A stretch of DNA of 64,000 nt from Dasytiphilus stammeri_K (GTDB lineage Bacteria; Pseudomonadota; Gammaproteobacteria; Enterobacterales; Enterobacteriaceae), in NCBI GenBank assembly GCA_041944835.1, contig CP145879.1, forward strand, positions 372,001 through 436,000. Direction: 5' to 3'. Both the position numbers and the translations under genes were made by a program. How positions within the stretch are numbered: position 1 is the first letter of the stretch; each line of letters opens with the position of its first letter. The notes beneath the pieces are model-generated. The model was not told where the DNA came from. It worked only from the letters and a program-made list of their open reading frames with translations, and did not search any database. This document shows, piece by piece, positions 55,298 through 62,934 of the stretch.

Positions 55298-56704
55298 TCA
55301 ATTTTCATATTTTTTTTTATATCTCCAAATAGTTCCATCTGGTCCATCTTCAATAATTATTCCCATTGTTCTTAATTTATCACGTACCATATCAGCATTT
55401 TTCCAATTTTTATTTTTACGATAATCATTACGTTTCATAATTAATGTTTTAATAATATTAATATGTTCAACATTATTATATGGTTTTTTGGTTTGTAAAA
55501 AATTATTAGGATCTTGTTGTAACAAACCTAAAATTCCTGCTAGTTTACGCAAACGTAGAGATAATTTTTTTACAATATTTAACATTTCTTTTTTTTTATA
55601 AAAATCTATTTTTCGTGCTAAATCAAATAAAATGGCAAATGCTTTGGGAGTATTAAAATCATCATCCATGGCAAATCTAAAGTTTTGTTCAAACTCATCA
55701 ATTTCAACCATTGGTTCTTCTTTATCATCTTTAATAGTACTTAAAGATTTATAAAGTCGAGTCAAACCCAAGTGTGCATTTTTTATTCCGATATCATTAT
55801 ATATTAATGGACTGCGATAATGACTAGCAATCAGAAAATAACGAAGTGTTTCGGAATTATGATGTTTAAGTGCTTCTCTAATAGTTAAAACCTTATTTGA
55901 AGATTTAGACATTTTTTCATTTTCAATAAAAATCATACCCGAATGTATCCAATAATTTACATAGCTATTATTAATACATGCGGATTGTGCAATTTCATTT
56001 TCATGATGAGGAAAAATTAAATCTCTTCCTCCTCCATGAATGTCTAAATTTTTTCCTAAATATTTGGTATTCATAGCTGAACATTCAATATGCCATCCCG
56101 GACGACCTCTTCCCCATGGAGAATGCCAACCAATTTGATTATTATGAGATTTTTTCCACAAAATAAAATCCATTGGATTATGCTTGTTGAAATTCGGTAT
56201 AGTATTTTTAGACTGGAGCTGAGTTATATTCTGACGGGATAGGTGTCCATAAGATGGATAGCTATTAATATCAAAAAAAATATCCCCATTAGATGAAATA
56301 TAAGCATATTTATGTATTAAAAGATTTTTTATAAAATCTATCATATCTCCAATATGATGAGTGGCACGAGGTTCAATGTCAGGTGACAAAATATTCAACG
56401 CAGAAAAATCTGTATGCATTTCAAGTATCATTCGGTTAGTTAGTTGATCTATAGACTCCTGATTATCAATAGCACGTTTAATTATTTTATCATCAATATC
56501 AGTTATGTTACGTATATATTTTACTTTATAACCACAATATCGTAAATAACGTACAATAATATCAAAAATAATGAAAGTTCTACCATGACCTATATGACAA
56601 AGATCATAAACCGTCACCCCACATACATACATGCCTATTTCATTTAAATGAATTGGTTTGAATTGTTCTTTTTTATGACTTAAAGTATTATATATTTTCA
56701 GCAT
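55298..56704 (-). CDS. cysS: Cysteinyl-tRNA synthetase
   Basis: Charges tRNA-Cys. It has 468 residues (E. coli 461). Class I motifs are HIGHGRTF and EKMSKSSNK; zinc ligands are in MYVCGVTVYD, WHIECSAM and HHENE. The anticodon-binding end has DGPDGTIWR. The ATG at 56704 (MLKIYNTL) matches E. coli; an in-frame ATG six codons earlier (56722) has no better ribosome site. Adjacent to adk, which is not the E. coli arrangement. Confidence 0.97.
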   Translation of the reverse strand: MLKIYNTLSHKKEQFKPIHLNEIGMYVCGVTVYDLCHIGHGRTFIIFDIIVRYLRYCGYKVKYIRNITDIDDKIIKRAIDNQESIDQLTNRMILEMHTDFSALNILSPDIEPRATHHIGDMIDFIKNLLIHKYAYISSNGDIFFDINSYPSYGHLSRQNITQLQSKNTIPNFNKHNPMDFILWKKSHNNQIGWHSPWGRGRPGWHIECSAMNTKYLGKNLDIHGGGRDLIFPHHENEIAQSACINNSYVNYWIHSGMIFIENEKMSKSSNKVLTIREALKHHNSETLRYFLIASHYRSPLIYNDIGIKNAHLGLTRLYKSLSTIKDDKEEPMVEIDEFEQNFRFAMDDDFNTPKAFAILFDLARKIDFYKKKEMLNIVKKLSLRLRKLAGILGLLQQDPNNFLQTKKPYNNVEHINIIKTLIMKRNDYRKNKNWKNADMVRDKLRTMGIIIEDGPDGTIWRYKKKYEN

Positions 56705-56778
56705 GATATCTGATTTTATCATTATAAATAATTGTTAAAACTCATGACTATAAAAAAAATAAGCTGTATTGACAGAAA

Positions 56779-57453
56779 TTAAATTAGTAGATTTGTTAAT
56801 GTTGTATTAACTACTGAGGATTCATCATTACCATTTATTTTATAATACTGGATTAATCCAATTTCAGATTCTTTTTTATAAAAAGAAATTAAAGCTCTCA
56901 TCTGCTGATGATATTCGTTTAGACGTTGGTATATTATATTTTCACGATCATCCAATCGATGATAAAGATCATCTCCTGTTATATCATCCTTACCCTCTAT
57001 TTTGGGAGGATAGAATTTATTATGATAAATTCTTCCTGAAGAGAGGTGTATTCTACGTCCAATAATACGTTCCACTACGATTTCATCGGGTACAACTAAT
57101 TCTAAAAGATAATCTAATTTGATCCCTGCTTGTTTCAGAGCTTTTGCTTGAAAAATAGTTCGGGGAAAACCATCTAATAAAAATCCATTACAACAATCCT
57201 TTTCAGATAAACGTTTTATAACTAAATAAATTACAATTTCATCATTAACTAATTTGCCTCGAGACATAGATTGATAGATGCTTGCACCTAATTCATTATC
57301 TACATTTGCATACGTACGTAAAATATTACCGGTAGAAATAGTTGGAATTATGTATTTATTACTAATAAATTGTGCTTGAGTTCCTTTTCCACTTCCTGGC
57401 GGTCCAATTAAAAGAATGCGTTTTTTACTTTTATAATTATTTCCGTTTATCAT
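56779..57453 (-). CDS. adk: Adenylate kinase
   Basis: Balances AMP, ADP and ATP. It has 224 residues (E. coli 214); about ten extra residues (MINGNNYKSK) precede the usual start, and I see no internal ATG that would remove them. The P-loop is GPPGSGKGTQA, GFPRT and the lid with GRRIHLSSGRIYH are standard, and the LDDRENI region is intact. STGDMLR reads STGNILR, Asp to Asn. It follows htpG at nine bases, as in E. coli. Confidence 0.96.
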   Translation of the reverse strand: MINGNNYKSKKRILLIGPPGSGKGTQAQFISNKYIIPTISTGNILRTYANVDNELGASIYQSMSRGKLVNDEIVIYLVIKRLSEKDCCNGFLLDGFPRTIFQAKALKQAGIKLDYLLELVVPDEIVVERIIGRRIHLSSGRIYHNKFYPPKIEGKDDITGDDLYHRLDDRENIIYQRLNEYHQQMRALISFYKKESEIGLIQYYKINGNDESSVVNTTLTNLLI

Positions 57454-57461
57454 AAACTTTT

Positions 57462-59336
57462 TTAAATCATATTTGATTTTAAAATTAAATTATTAACTCT
57501 ACGAATAAACTTATTTAGATCTTTTAAAGAACCAATTTCAGTGAGTAAAGCTTGATCTAATAAAAATTCAATTAACTCTACAAATAAGGTTTCATCGGTA
57601 ATTTCTATAGTTTTTTTTATTAATGGATGTTTTGGATTTAATTCAAGAATATATTTTATTTCCGGAACTTTTTGTCCTACTGCTGCAAATATTTTTGCCA
57701 TTTGAGTACTCATATCATTTGCTTCTGTAGTTAAAATAGCTGGAGTTTCGAGAAGACGATTAGTTAATCGTACATCTTTTACTCTATTATTCAAAATATT
57801 CTTTACTCGTTCTATAAAAAATTTGAAAGATGTATTATTAGTATTTTTATAATCTGAATCATTATCATTTATTAGCTTATTAAGAGATTCATCACTTTTA
57901 CTGACGGGATGGAAAGATTTTCCTTCAAAAGAAGTTAAATTGCTCATCATCCATTCGTCTATACGATCAGATAGTAATAATATTTCAATTCCTTTTTTTC
58001 TTAATACTTCAATGTGAGGACTACTAGATGCTGCTGTATAACTATCAGCAGTAAGATAATAAATTTTTTCTTGATTAGGTATCATACGTTTAATATATTC
58101 TTTTAATGATACAGTTTGATTTGACACATTGCTATGTGTTGATGCAAAACGCAGTAATGGCATAATATTTTTAATATTATCACTATCTTCTGCTGGACCT
58201 TCTTTTAATACTAATCCAAAGATTTTCCAAAATTGATTATATTTATTAGGATCCTCCTGAAGTTTTTGCAGCATTTGGAATACTCTTTTAGTTAGTGCAA
58301 CCCTTAAATTTTGTACTATACGATTATTTTGTAGGATTTCACGAGAAATATTTAAAGGAAGATTATTATTACAATCTATTAAACCCTGAACAAATCTAAA
58401 ATAATTAGGTAGTAATGTGTTTAAATCATCTGTTATAAAAATACGTTGTACATATAGTTTTAAACTATGTTTAGAATCCCTATTCCATAAATTTAATGGA
58501 GCATGTGAAGGAATATAAAGTAAACTGGTATATTCTTGTTTACCTTCTACTCTATTGTGACTCCAGATAATCGGATCATGAAAATCATTAGTAATATGTT
58601 TATAAAAAGCTTTATATTCTAATTCGCTAATTTGTGATTTATTTATTGTCCATAATGCTTGTGCTTTATTGACTTTTTCCCATTCCTCTGGTTTATTAAT
58701 ACATGGCATTTCTATTGGCAAATTAATATAATTCGAATATTTACTAATGATATTACGTAACCGCCATGGATCTAGAAATTCATCTTCACCATCACGCAGA
58801 TGAAGTGTAATTTCAGTTCCTCGGTTTATTTTTTTTATATCAGCAATAGTATAGCTTCCTTCTCCCGTTGATTCCCAAAATACCGCTTTATCAAAAGGAG
58901 CTTCAGCTGCACGAGTACGTACCGTTACTTTATCAGCAATCATGAATATTGAATAAAATCCTACTCCAAATTGTCCAATTAGCTTATTTTTGTTAGAAAC
59001 CGTAGATTTAAGAGATTGAATAAATGATTTAGTTCCAGATTTTGCAATAGTTCCTAAATTTTCGATTACTTCATTTCTACACATACCAATTGCATTATCA
59101 TCTACTATTAACAGACGTTTTTCTTTATCAATAGAAATCCGTACATGTATATTTTTATCTTCTTCATACATCCCTGGCTTAGATAAAGCATGAAACCTTA
59201 ATTTATCTGCTGCATCTGAAGCATTAGAGATTAATTCTCTTAAAAAAATTTCTTTATCTGAATAAAGAGAATTAATCATTAAATTTAATAATTGTTTTAC
59301 TTCTGATTGAAAGTTTCGTGTTTCTTGTGCTTTCAT
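57462..59336 (-). CDS. htpG: Chaperone protein HtpG (Hsp90)
   Basis: ATP-dependent chaperone. It has 624 residues, the E. coli length. The GHKL ATPase domain has ELISNASDAADKLR, DNAIGM and GQFGVGFYSIFMIAD; the middle domain includes LPLNISREILQ and the C-terminal dimer domain is present. I saw no clear sigma-32 promoter ahead of it. recR, between ybaB and htpG in E. coli, is missing. Confidence 0.98.
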   Translation of the reverse strand: MKAQETRNFQSEVKQLLNLMINSLYSDKEIFLRELISNASDAADKLRFHALSKPGMYEEDKNIHVRISIDKEKRLLIVDDNAIGMCRNEVIENLGTIAKSGTKSFIQSLKSTVSNKNKLIGQFGVGFYSIFMIADKVTVRTRAAEAPFDKAVFWESTGEGSYTIADIKKINRGTEITLHLRDGEDEFLDPWRLRNIISKYSNYINLPIEMPCINKPEEWEKVNKAQALWTINKSQISELEYKAFYKHITNDFHDPIIWSHNRVEGKQEYTSLLYIPSHAPLNLWNRDSKHSLKLYVQRIFITDDLNTLLPNYFRFVQGLIDCNNNLPLNISREILQNNRIVQNLRVALTKRVFQMLQKLQEDPNKYNQFWKIFGLVLKEGPAEDSDNIKNIMPLLRFASTHSNVSNQTVSLKEYIKRMIPNQEKIYYLTADSYTAASSSPHIEVLRKKGIEILLLSDRIDEWMMSNLTSFEGKSFHPVSKSDESLNKLINDNDSDYKNTNNTSFKFFIERVKNILNNRVKDVRLTNRLLETPAILTTEANDMSTQMAKIFAAVGQKVPEIKYILELNPKHPLIKKTIEITDETLFVELIEFLLDQALLTEIGSLKDLNKFIRRVNNLILKSNMI

Positions 59337-59373
59337 AAGATAATGACCTAATAAGATTGAATTAGATTTTAAA

Positions 59374-59406
59374 AATCCTCTTATTTTTCTAATAAAGAAG
59401 AGGATT
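59374..59406 (-). terminator. Possible Rho-independent terminator after ybaB
   Basis: On the minus strand AATCCTCTT pairs with AAGAGGATT (perfect 9-base arms, 15-base loop that can pair further), followed by a short T run and then A bases. It lies in the 130-base gap after ybaB and ahead of htpG, so it would separate the two transcripts. Confidence 0.5.
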
Positions 59407-59466
59407 AAATTTATTTAAGTACTATTTTTTACACTTTTTAGAAATTAACTTCTAAACCATATTACG

Positions 59467-59790
59467 TTAAAAGGTAAAATTATAAGGTACTGTTAAATTA
59501 GAAAAATTTGACATTTTTTCTTTATAAACTTCATTAATACGACATATAGCATTATTAAAGGCTGCTGCAATTAACTCTTCTAAAATTTTAATATTATCAT
59601 GGTTTATTAAAGTAGGATCTACTGTGATACAATGACAATTATATTGTCCATCAAGAGTTATAGTAACCATACCTGCTCCTGATTCTCCTGTGAATCTTAA
59701 ATCCGAAATTTCTTTCTGAATTTCTTGCATTTTATTTTGCATTTTTTGTGCTTCTTTTATTAATTTTTCAAATTCTGTGGTTTTAAACAT
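59467..59790 (-). CDS. ybaB: Nucleoid-associated protein YbaB/EbfC
   Basis: Small homodimeric DNA-binding protein. It has 107 residues (E. coli 109). LIKEAQKMQNKMQEIQKEI forms the N-terminal helix and GESGAGMVTITLDGQY the conserved strand region. Placed after dnaX, as in nearly all bacteria. Its starts and ends look normal. Confidence 0.95.
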   Translation of the reverse strand: MFKTTEFEKLIKEAQKMQNKMQEIQKEISDLRFTGESGAGMVTITLDGQYNCHCITVDPTLINHDNIKILEELIAAAFNNAICRINEVYKEKMSNFSNLTVPYNFTF

Positions 59791-59834
59791 AATGTTATTT
59801 ATCTCTAAATAGTAAATGTTTTGAATAATTTAAA

Positions 59835-61556
59835 TTATAACCATACAATACTTTGTTCATCAATGCTCGCATTAAAAAAACGACATAAGATGTCTAAATA
59901 GCAATCGGAATAAATTGAATTACGTGCAATCTCAATTTCTTTCTCATAATAATTATTTATTAATTCTAATGGAGTTTTTATTGTGAAATCATTATTTTCA
60001 ATAAAATGAATTTCAATTTTTCTACCTAAATAACTGATTAATGCATCCGATAGTATCTTTTCTGAAGATATGGTTTTTAAATACTTCTTTTTTGATCTCC
60101 AATATAATTTAATTTTACATTCACTCTGTTCTTTCCAACAATTCAATGCTAATTCTCGTACTAAAGGAGGTAGTGACATTTTAAATATTTCAGATGCCCA
60201 TTGATCCTGAAGTAATTTTTTTTTTAATTTACTAAATATGAATTCAGATTCAATCTGATTTTTACTAATTATAAAGCCTGAAATGTCTTCAAATTTAAGA
60301 GTTGGTTTTGAGATGCCATTTTTACATGATGGTGTGAAAAAAAAAAATTTTTCACGAATTTCGGTTTTATTATTATTAGATATCAGTTGGTTTTTTGCCG
60401 AAATAATTTTAGAAGTAATATCTGGTTTTTTATCTTCTTGTAATTTTAAAGAATTTTTTTTACACTTAAAAGTAAGAGCTCTTAAGATTGTCATCTCTAC
60501 ACCTATTTTTTGATTAGGTGCTATCGATAATTCTTTTCTTCCTTTTATTATTATTTGATAATAGTTTTGAACATCTTCAGATGTTATTGTCAATGCTATT
60601 TTTTTCAAACGTTCTAAACTATTTTTATTTAGTTTAAAATAGTAGTTATATTGTTGTGTTGGCAAACATTGCATCCTTGCGATATAATATAGTAATTTTA
60701 ACATATCTATTAATAATATTTCCCAATCTATAGCACTCATACCGAACTTATTTAATAATTCAATCGCTTGGTTATAATTAATATGTACAATGGATTCTAA
60801 TAACTCTAATACTTGTTCTTCATTTACACTTCCAAGCATAGTGTTAATTAAATTTAAAGAAATATTTCCGTTTCCTAAAACAATTGCTTGTTCAGCAATT
60901 GTCAAAGCATCTCTCATGCTACCATTAGCAATTTTAGAAATTAATTCTAATGCATCTAATTCAAAAAGAACATTTTCTTTTTCTAAAATATACTTTAATT
61001 GTAATGATATTAGACTTTCATCTAATGTTCTTAAATGAAAATGTAAACAACGTGATAAAATTGTCATAGGTATCTTATCAAGATCGGTAGTTGCGAGTAA
61101 AAATTTGACATAGTAAGGTGGTTCTTCTAGAGTTTTTAACAAAGCATTAAAACTATGCTTTGAAAGCATATGAATTTCATCAATTAAGTATACTTTATAA
61201 CGACCTTTAACTGGCACATATTGAACATTGTCTATTAATTCGCGAATTTCTTCAACTTTAGTACGCGAAGCAGCATCTACTTCAATAACATCAATAAAAT
61301 TTCCATTCATAATTTCTTGACAAGGTATACATTGTCCACATGGTTCTGGTGTAATATTAACTTCGCAATTCATTCCTTTTGCAAATAAGCGTGCGATAGT
61401 AGTTTTTCCAATTCCACGTGTTCCAGAAAACAAATAAGCATGATGAATTTTTTTTGATTTAAGAGTATTAATCAAAGCAGTAATAGGAATATCTTGACCA
61501 ATGAGATTCGAAAAAGATTGTGGCCTCCATTTTCGCGCTAATACTTGATAATTCAT
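59835..61556 (-). CDS. dnaX: DNA polymerase III subunits tau/gamma
   Basis: Clamp-loader ATPase; in E. coli a programmed frameshift also yields the shorter gamma. It has 573 residues (E. coli tau 643). Walker A is GTRGIGKTTIARLFAKG, the zinc module lies around EPCGQCIPCQ, DEIHMLSKHSFNALLKTLEEPP is the Walker B region and LSRCLHFHL carries the SRC motif. An 11-T run (sense strand; 60347 down to 60337, codons 404-407) lies inside an inverted repeat. An added T, or a -1 ribosomal shift at U UUU UUC, would end the protein at residue 411; a lost T would end it at 428. E. coli gamma has 431. A second run, A10, is at 60216-60225. Confidence 0.96.
   Translation of the reverse strand: MNYQVLARKWRPQSFSNLIGQDIPITALINTLKSKKIHHAYLFSGTRGIGKTTIARLFAKGMNCEVNITPEPCGQCIPCQEIMNGNFIDVIEVDAASRTKVEEIRELIDNVQYVPVKGRYKVYLIDEIHMLSKHSFNALLKTLEEPPYYVKFLLATTDLDKIPMTILSRCLHFHLRTLDESLISLQLKYILEKENVLFELDALELISKIANGSMRDALTIAEQAIVLGNGNISLNLINTMLGSVNEEQVLELLESIVHINYNQAIELLNKFGMSAIDWEILLIDMLKLLYYIARMQCLPTQQYNYYFKLNKNSLERLKKIALTITSEDVQNYYQIIIKGRKELSIAPNQKIGVEMTILRALTFKCKKNSLKLQEDKKPDITSKIISAKNQLISNNNKTEIREKFFFFTPSCKNGISKPTLKFEDISGFIISKNQIESEFIFSKLKKKLLQDQWASEIFKMSLPPLVRELALNCWKEQSECKIKLYWRSKKKYLKTISSEKILSDALISYLGRKIEIHFIENNDFTIKTPLELINNYYEKEIEIARNSIYSDCYLDILCRFFNASIDEQSIVWL
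60334..60355 (-). promoter_or_regulatory. Slippery T11 run within an inverted repeat in dnaX
   Basis: Sense strand: GTGAAAAA, six T, TTTTTCAC. The arms are 8 bases and perfect, and the T11 run provides the loop and half of the right arm. The placement near codon 404-407 matches where a gamma-type truncation is made in E. coli. Frameshifting is inferred, not shown. Confidence 0.5.
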
Positions 61557-61600
61557 TATGACACCCTTTGATTTATATAAATCGATATTATTATTACATA

Positions 61601-61641
61601 CATTGTTCTTAACAATGATATAACAAATATTATTTGTTATA
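61601..61641. repeat. Two tandem inverted repeats between dnaX and greA
   Basis: CATTGTT-CTT-AACAATG (61601-61617) is followed after one base by TATAACAAAT-ATT-ATTTGTTATA (61619-61641, perfect 10-base arms). Both have 3-base loops and share AACAA/TTGTT. They lie in the 165-base divergent spacer and could be operator sites or hairpins in a leader transcript. Confidence 0.55.
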
Positions 61642-61721
61642 AATAATTATTAAATTTATTATCGATCTAAGGTAAAATAATAAATTAAGTCTAAAAAATT
61701 AGAGAGTGAATTTATTATACC

Positions 61722-62198
61722 ATGAGAAAATTTCCAATGACTTTACAAGGTGCAGAAAAACTACGGGAAGAATTAAATGAATTAAAAATGATTCATCGTC
61801 CTAGAATCATTGCTTGTATAGCAGAAGCTCGAAAATATGGAGATCTTAAAGAAAATGCTGAATATCATGCAGCTCGGGAACAACAAGCATTTTATGAATG
61901 TCGTATAAAAGAAATTGAAATGAAACTTTCTCATGCAGAAATCATTGATATTACCAAGATTCCTTTTAATAACAAAATTATATTTGGCTCCACTGTCACC
62001 ATAATGAATCTTGATAATTACAATAAATTCACTTACCGTATAGTAGGTGATGAGGAATCAGATTATAAAAACCAACTAATTTCTATTAATTCTCCATTAG
62101 CACGAGGATTAATAGGAAAAAGCATAAATGATATAGTTTTAATTAAAACGCCTAGTGGAAATATTAAGTATGAAATACTAAAAGTAGAATATATTTAG
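61722..62198 (+). CDS. greA: Transcription elongation factor GreA
   Basis: Rescues backtracked RNA polymerase by stimulating transcript cleavage. It has 158 residues, the E. coli length. The coiled-coil starts MTLQGAEKLREELNELK, and the acidic tip that enters the polymerase channel is in YGDLKENAEYHAAREQQ. The C-terminal domain (SPLARGLIGKS) is intact. Divergent from dnaX; rlmE follows 28 bases on. Confidence 0.97.
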   Translation: MRKFPMTLQGAEKLREELNELKMIHRPRIIACIAEARKYGDLKENAEYHAAREQQAFYECRIKEIEMKLSHAEIIDITKIPFNNKIIFGSTVTIMNLDNYNKFTYRIVGDEESDYKNQLISINSPLARGLIGKSINDIVLIKTPSGNIKYEILKVEYI

Positions 62199-62226
62199 CA
62201 TATAATACTTATAGATAAATTATAAA

Positions 62227-62862
62227 ATGAACCATAAAAAAAAATCTTTTTCTAGATCATGGTGGTTACAAGAACATTTTAATGATAAATATGCTCAGCA
62301 AGCAAAAAAAATGGGAGTGAGATCAAGGGCATGGTTTAAACTTGATGAAATACAAAAAATCGATAGGTTATTACAACCTAATATGATTGTTATTGATTTA
62401 GGAGCAGCTCCTGGAAGCTGGTCACAATATGCTATTCAACAGATTGGATTAAATGGACAAGTAATTGCTTGTGATCTTCTGCCTATTAATCCTATTAAGA
62501 ATGTCAATTTCTTACAAGGAGATTGTAGCAATCAAGAGGTACGTAAAAAGTTATTTAGTATGATAAAAAATAAAAGAAAAGTTAACTTAATTATGTCTGA
62601 TATGTCACCAAATATAAGTGGTATTCATGTAACTGATATTCCTAGAATGATTTTTCTAGCAGAAATTGCATTAGAAATATGTAAGAGAAGTTTGTATTTA
62701 AATGGAAGTTTTTTAGTAAAAATGTTTAATGGAGAAGGATTGGATCAATACTTACAAAATCTTCGTACCTTATTTAAAACAGTTAGAATTAGAAAACCAG
62801 AAGCTTCACGTGCACGATCGCGTGAAATCTATATTGTTGCTACCGAGTTTAAAAAAAAATAA
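62227..62862 (+). CDS. rlmE: 23S rRNA 2'-O-ribose methyltransferase RlmE (RrmJ/FtsJ)
   Basis: Methylates U2552 of 23S rRNA in late 50S assembly. It has 211 residues (E. coli 209). SRSWWLQEHFNDKYAQQAKK and the catalytic Lys in RAWFKLDEIQ open it; the SAM motif is VIDLGAAPGSWSQYA; SDMSPNISG carries the catalytic Asp and FLVKMFNGEG the second Lys. ftsH follows as in E. coli; yhbY is lost. Confidence 0.97.
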   Translation: MNHKKKSFSRSWWLQEHFNDKYAQQAKKMGVRSRAWFKLDEIQKIDRLLQPNMIVIDLGAAPGSWSQYAIQQIGLNGQVIACDLLPINPIKNVNFLQGDCSNQEVRKKLFSMIKNKRKVNLIMSDMSPNISGIHVTDIPRMIFLAEIALEICKRSLYLNGSFLVKMFNGEGLDQYLQNLRTLFKTVRIRKPEASRARSREIYIVATEFKKK

Positions 62863-62934
62863 TATATATACTATTAAGTAGTATGTTTACTATATATTCC
62901 TAAAAAAAAATAATAAATAGAAGAGGCTAATTAT

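Noticed and set aside
59337..59466. Sigma-32 heat-shock promoter ahead of htpG
   Set aside because: No CTTGAAA and CCCCAT-type elements; the only clear feature is a hairpin that fits a ybaB terminator.
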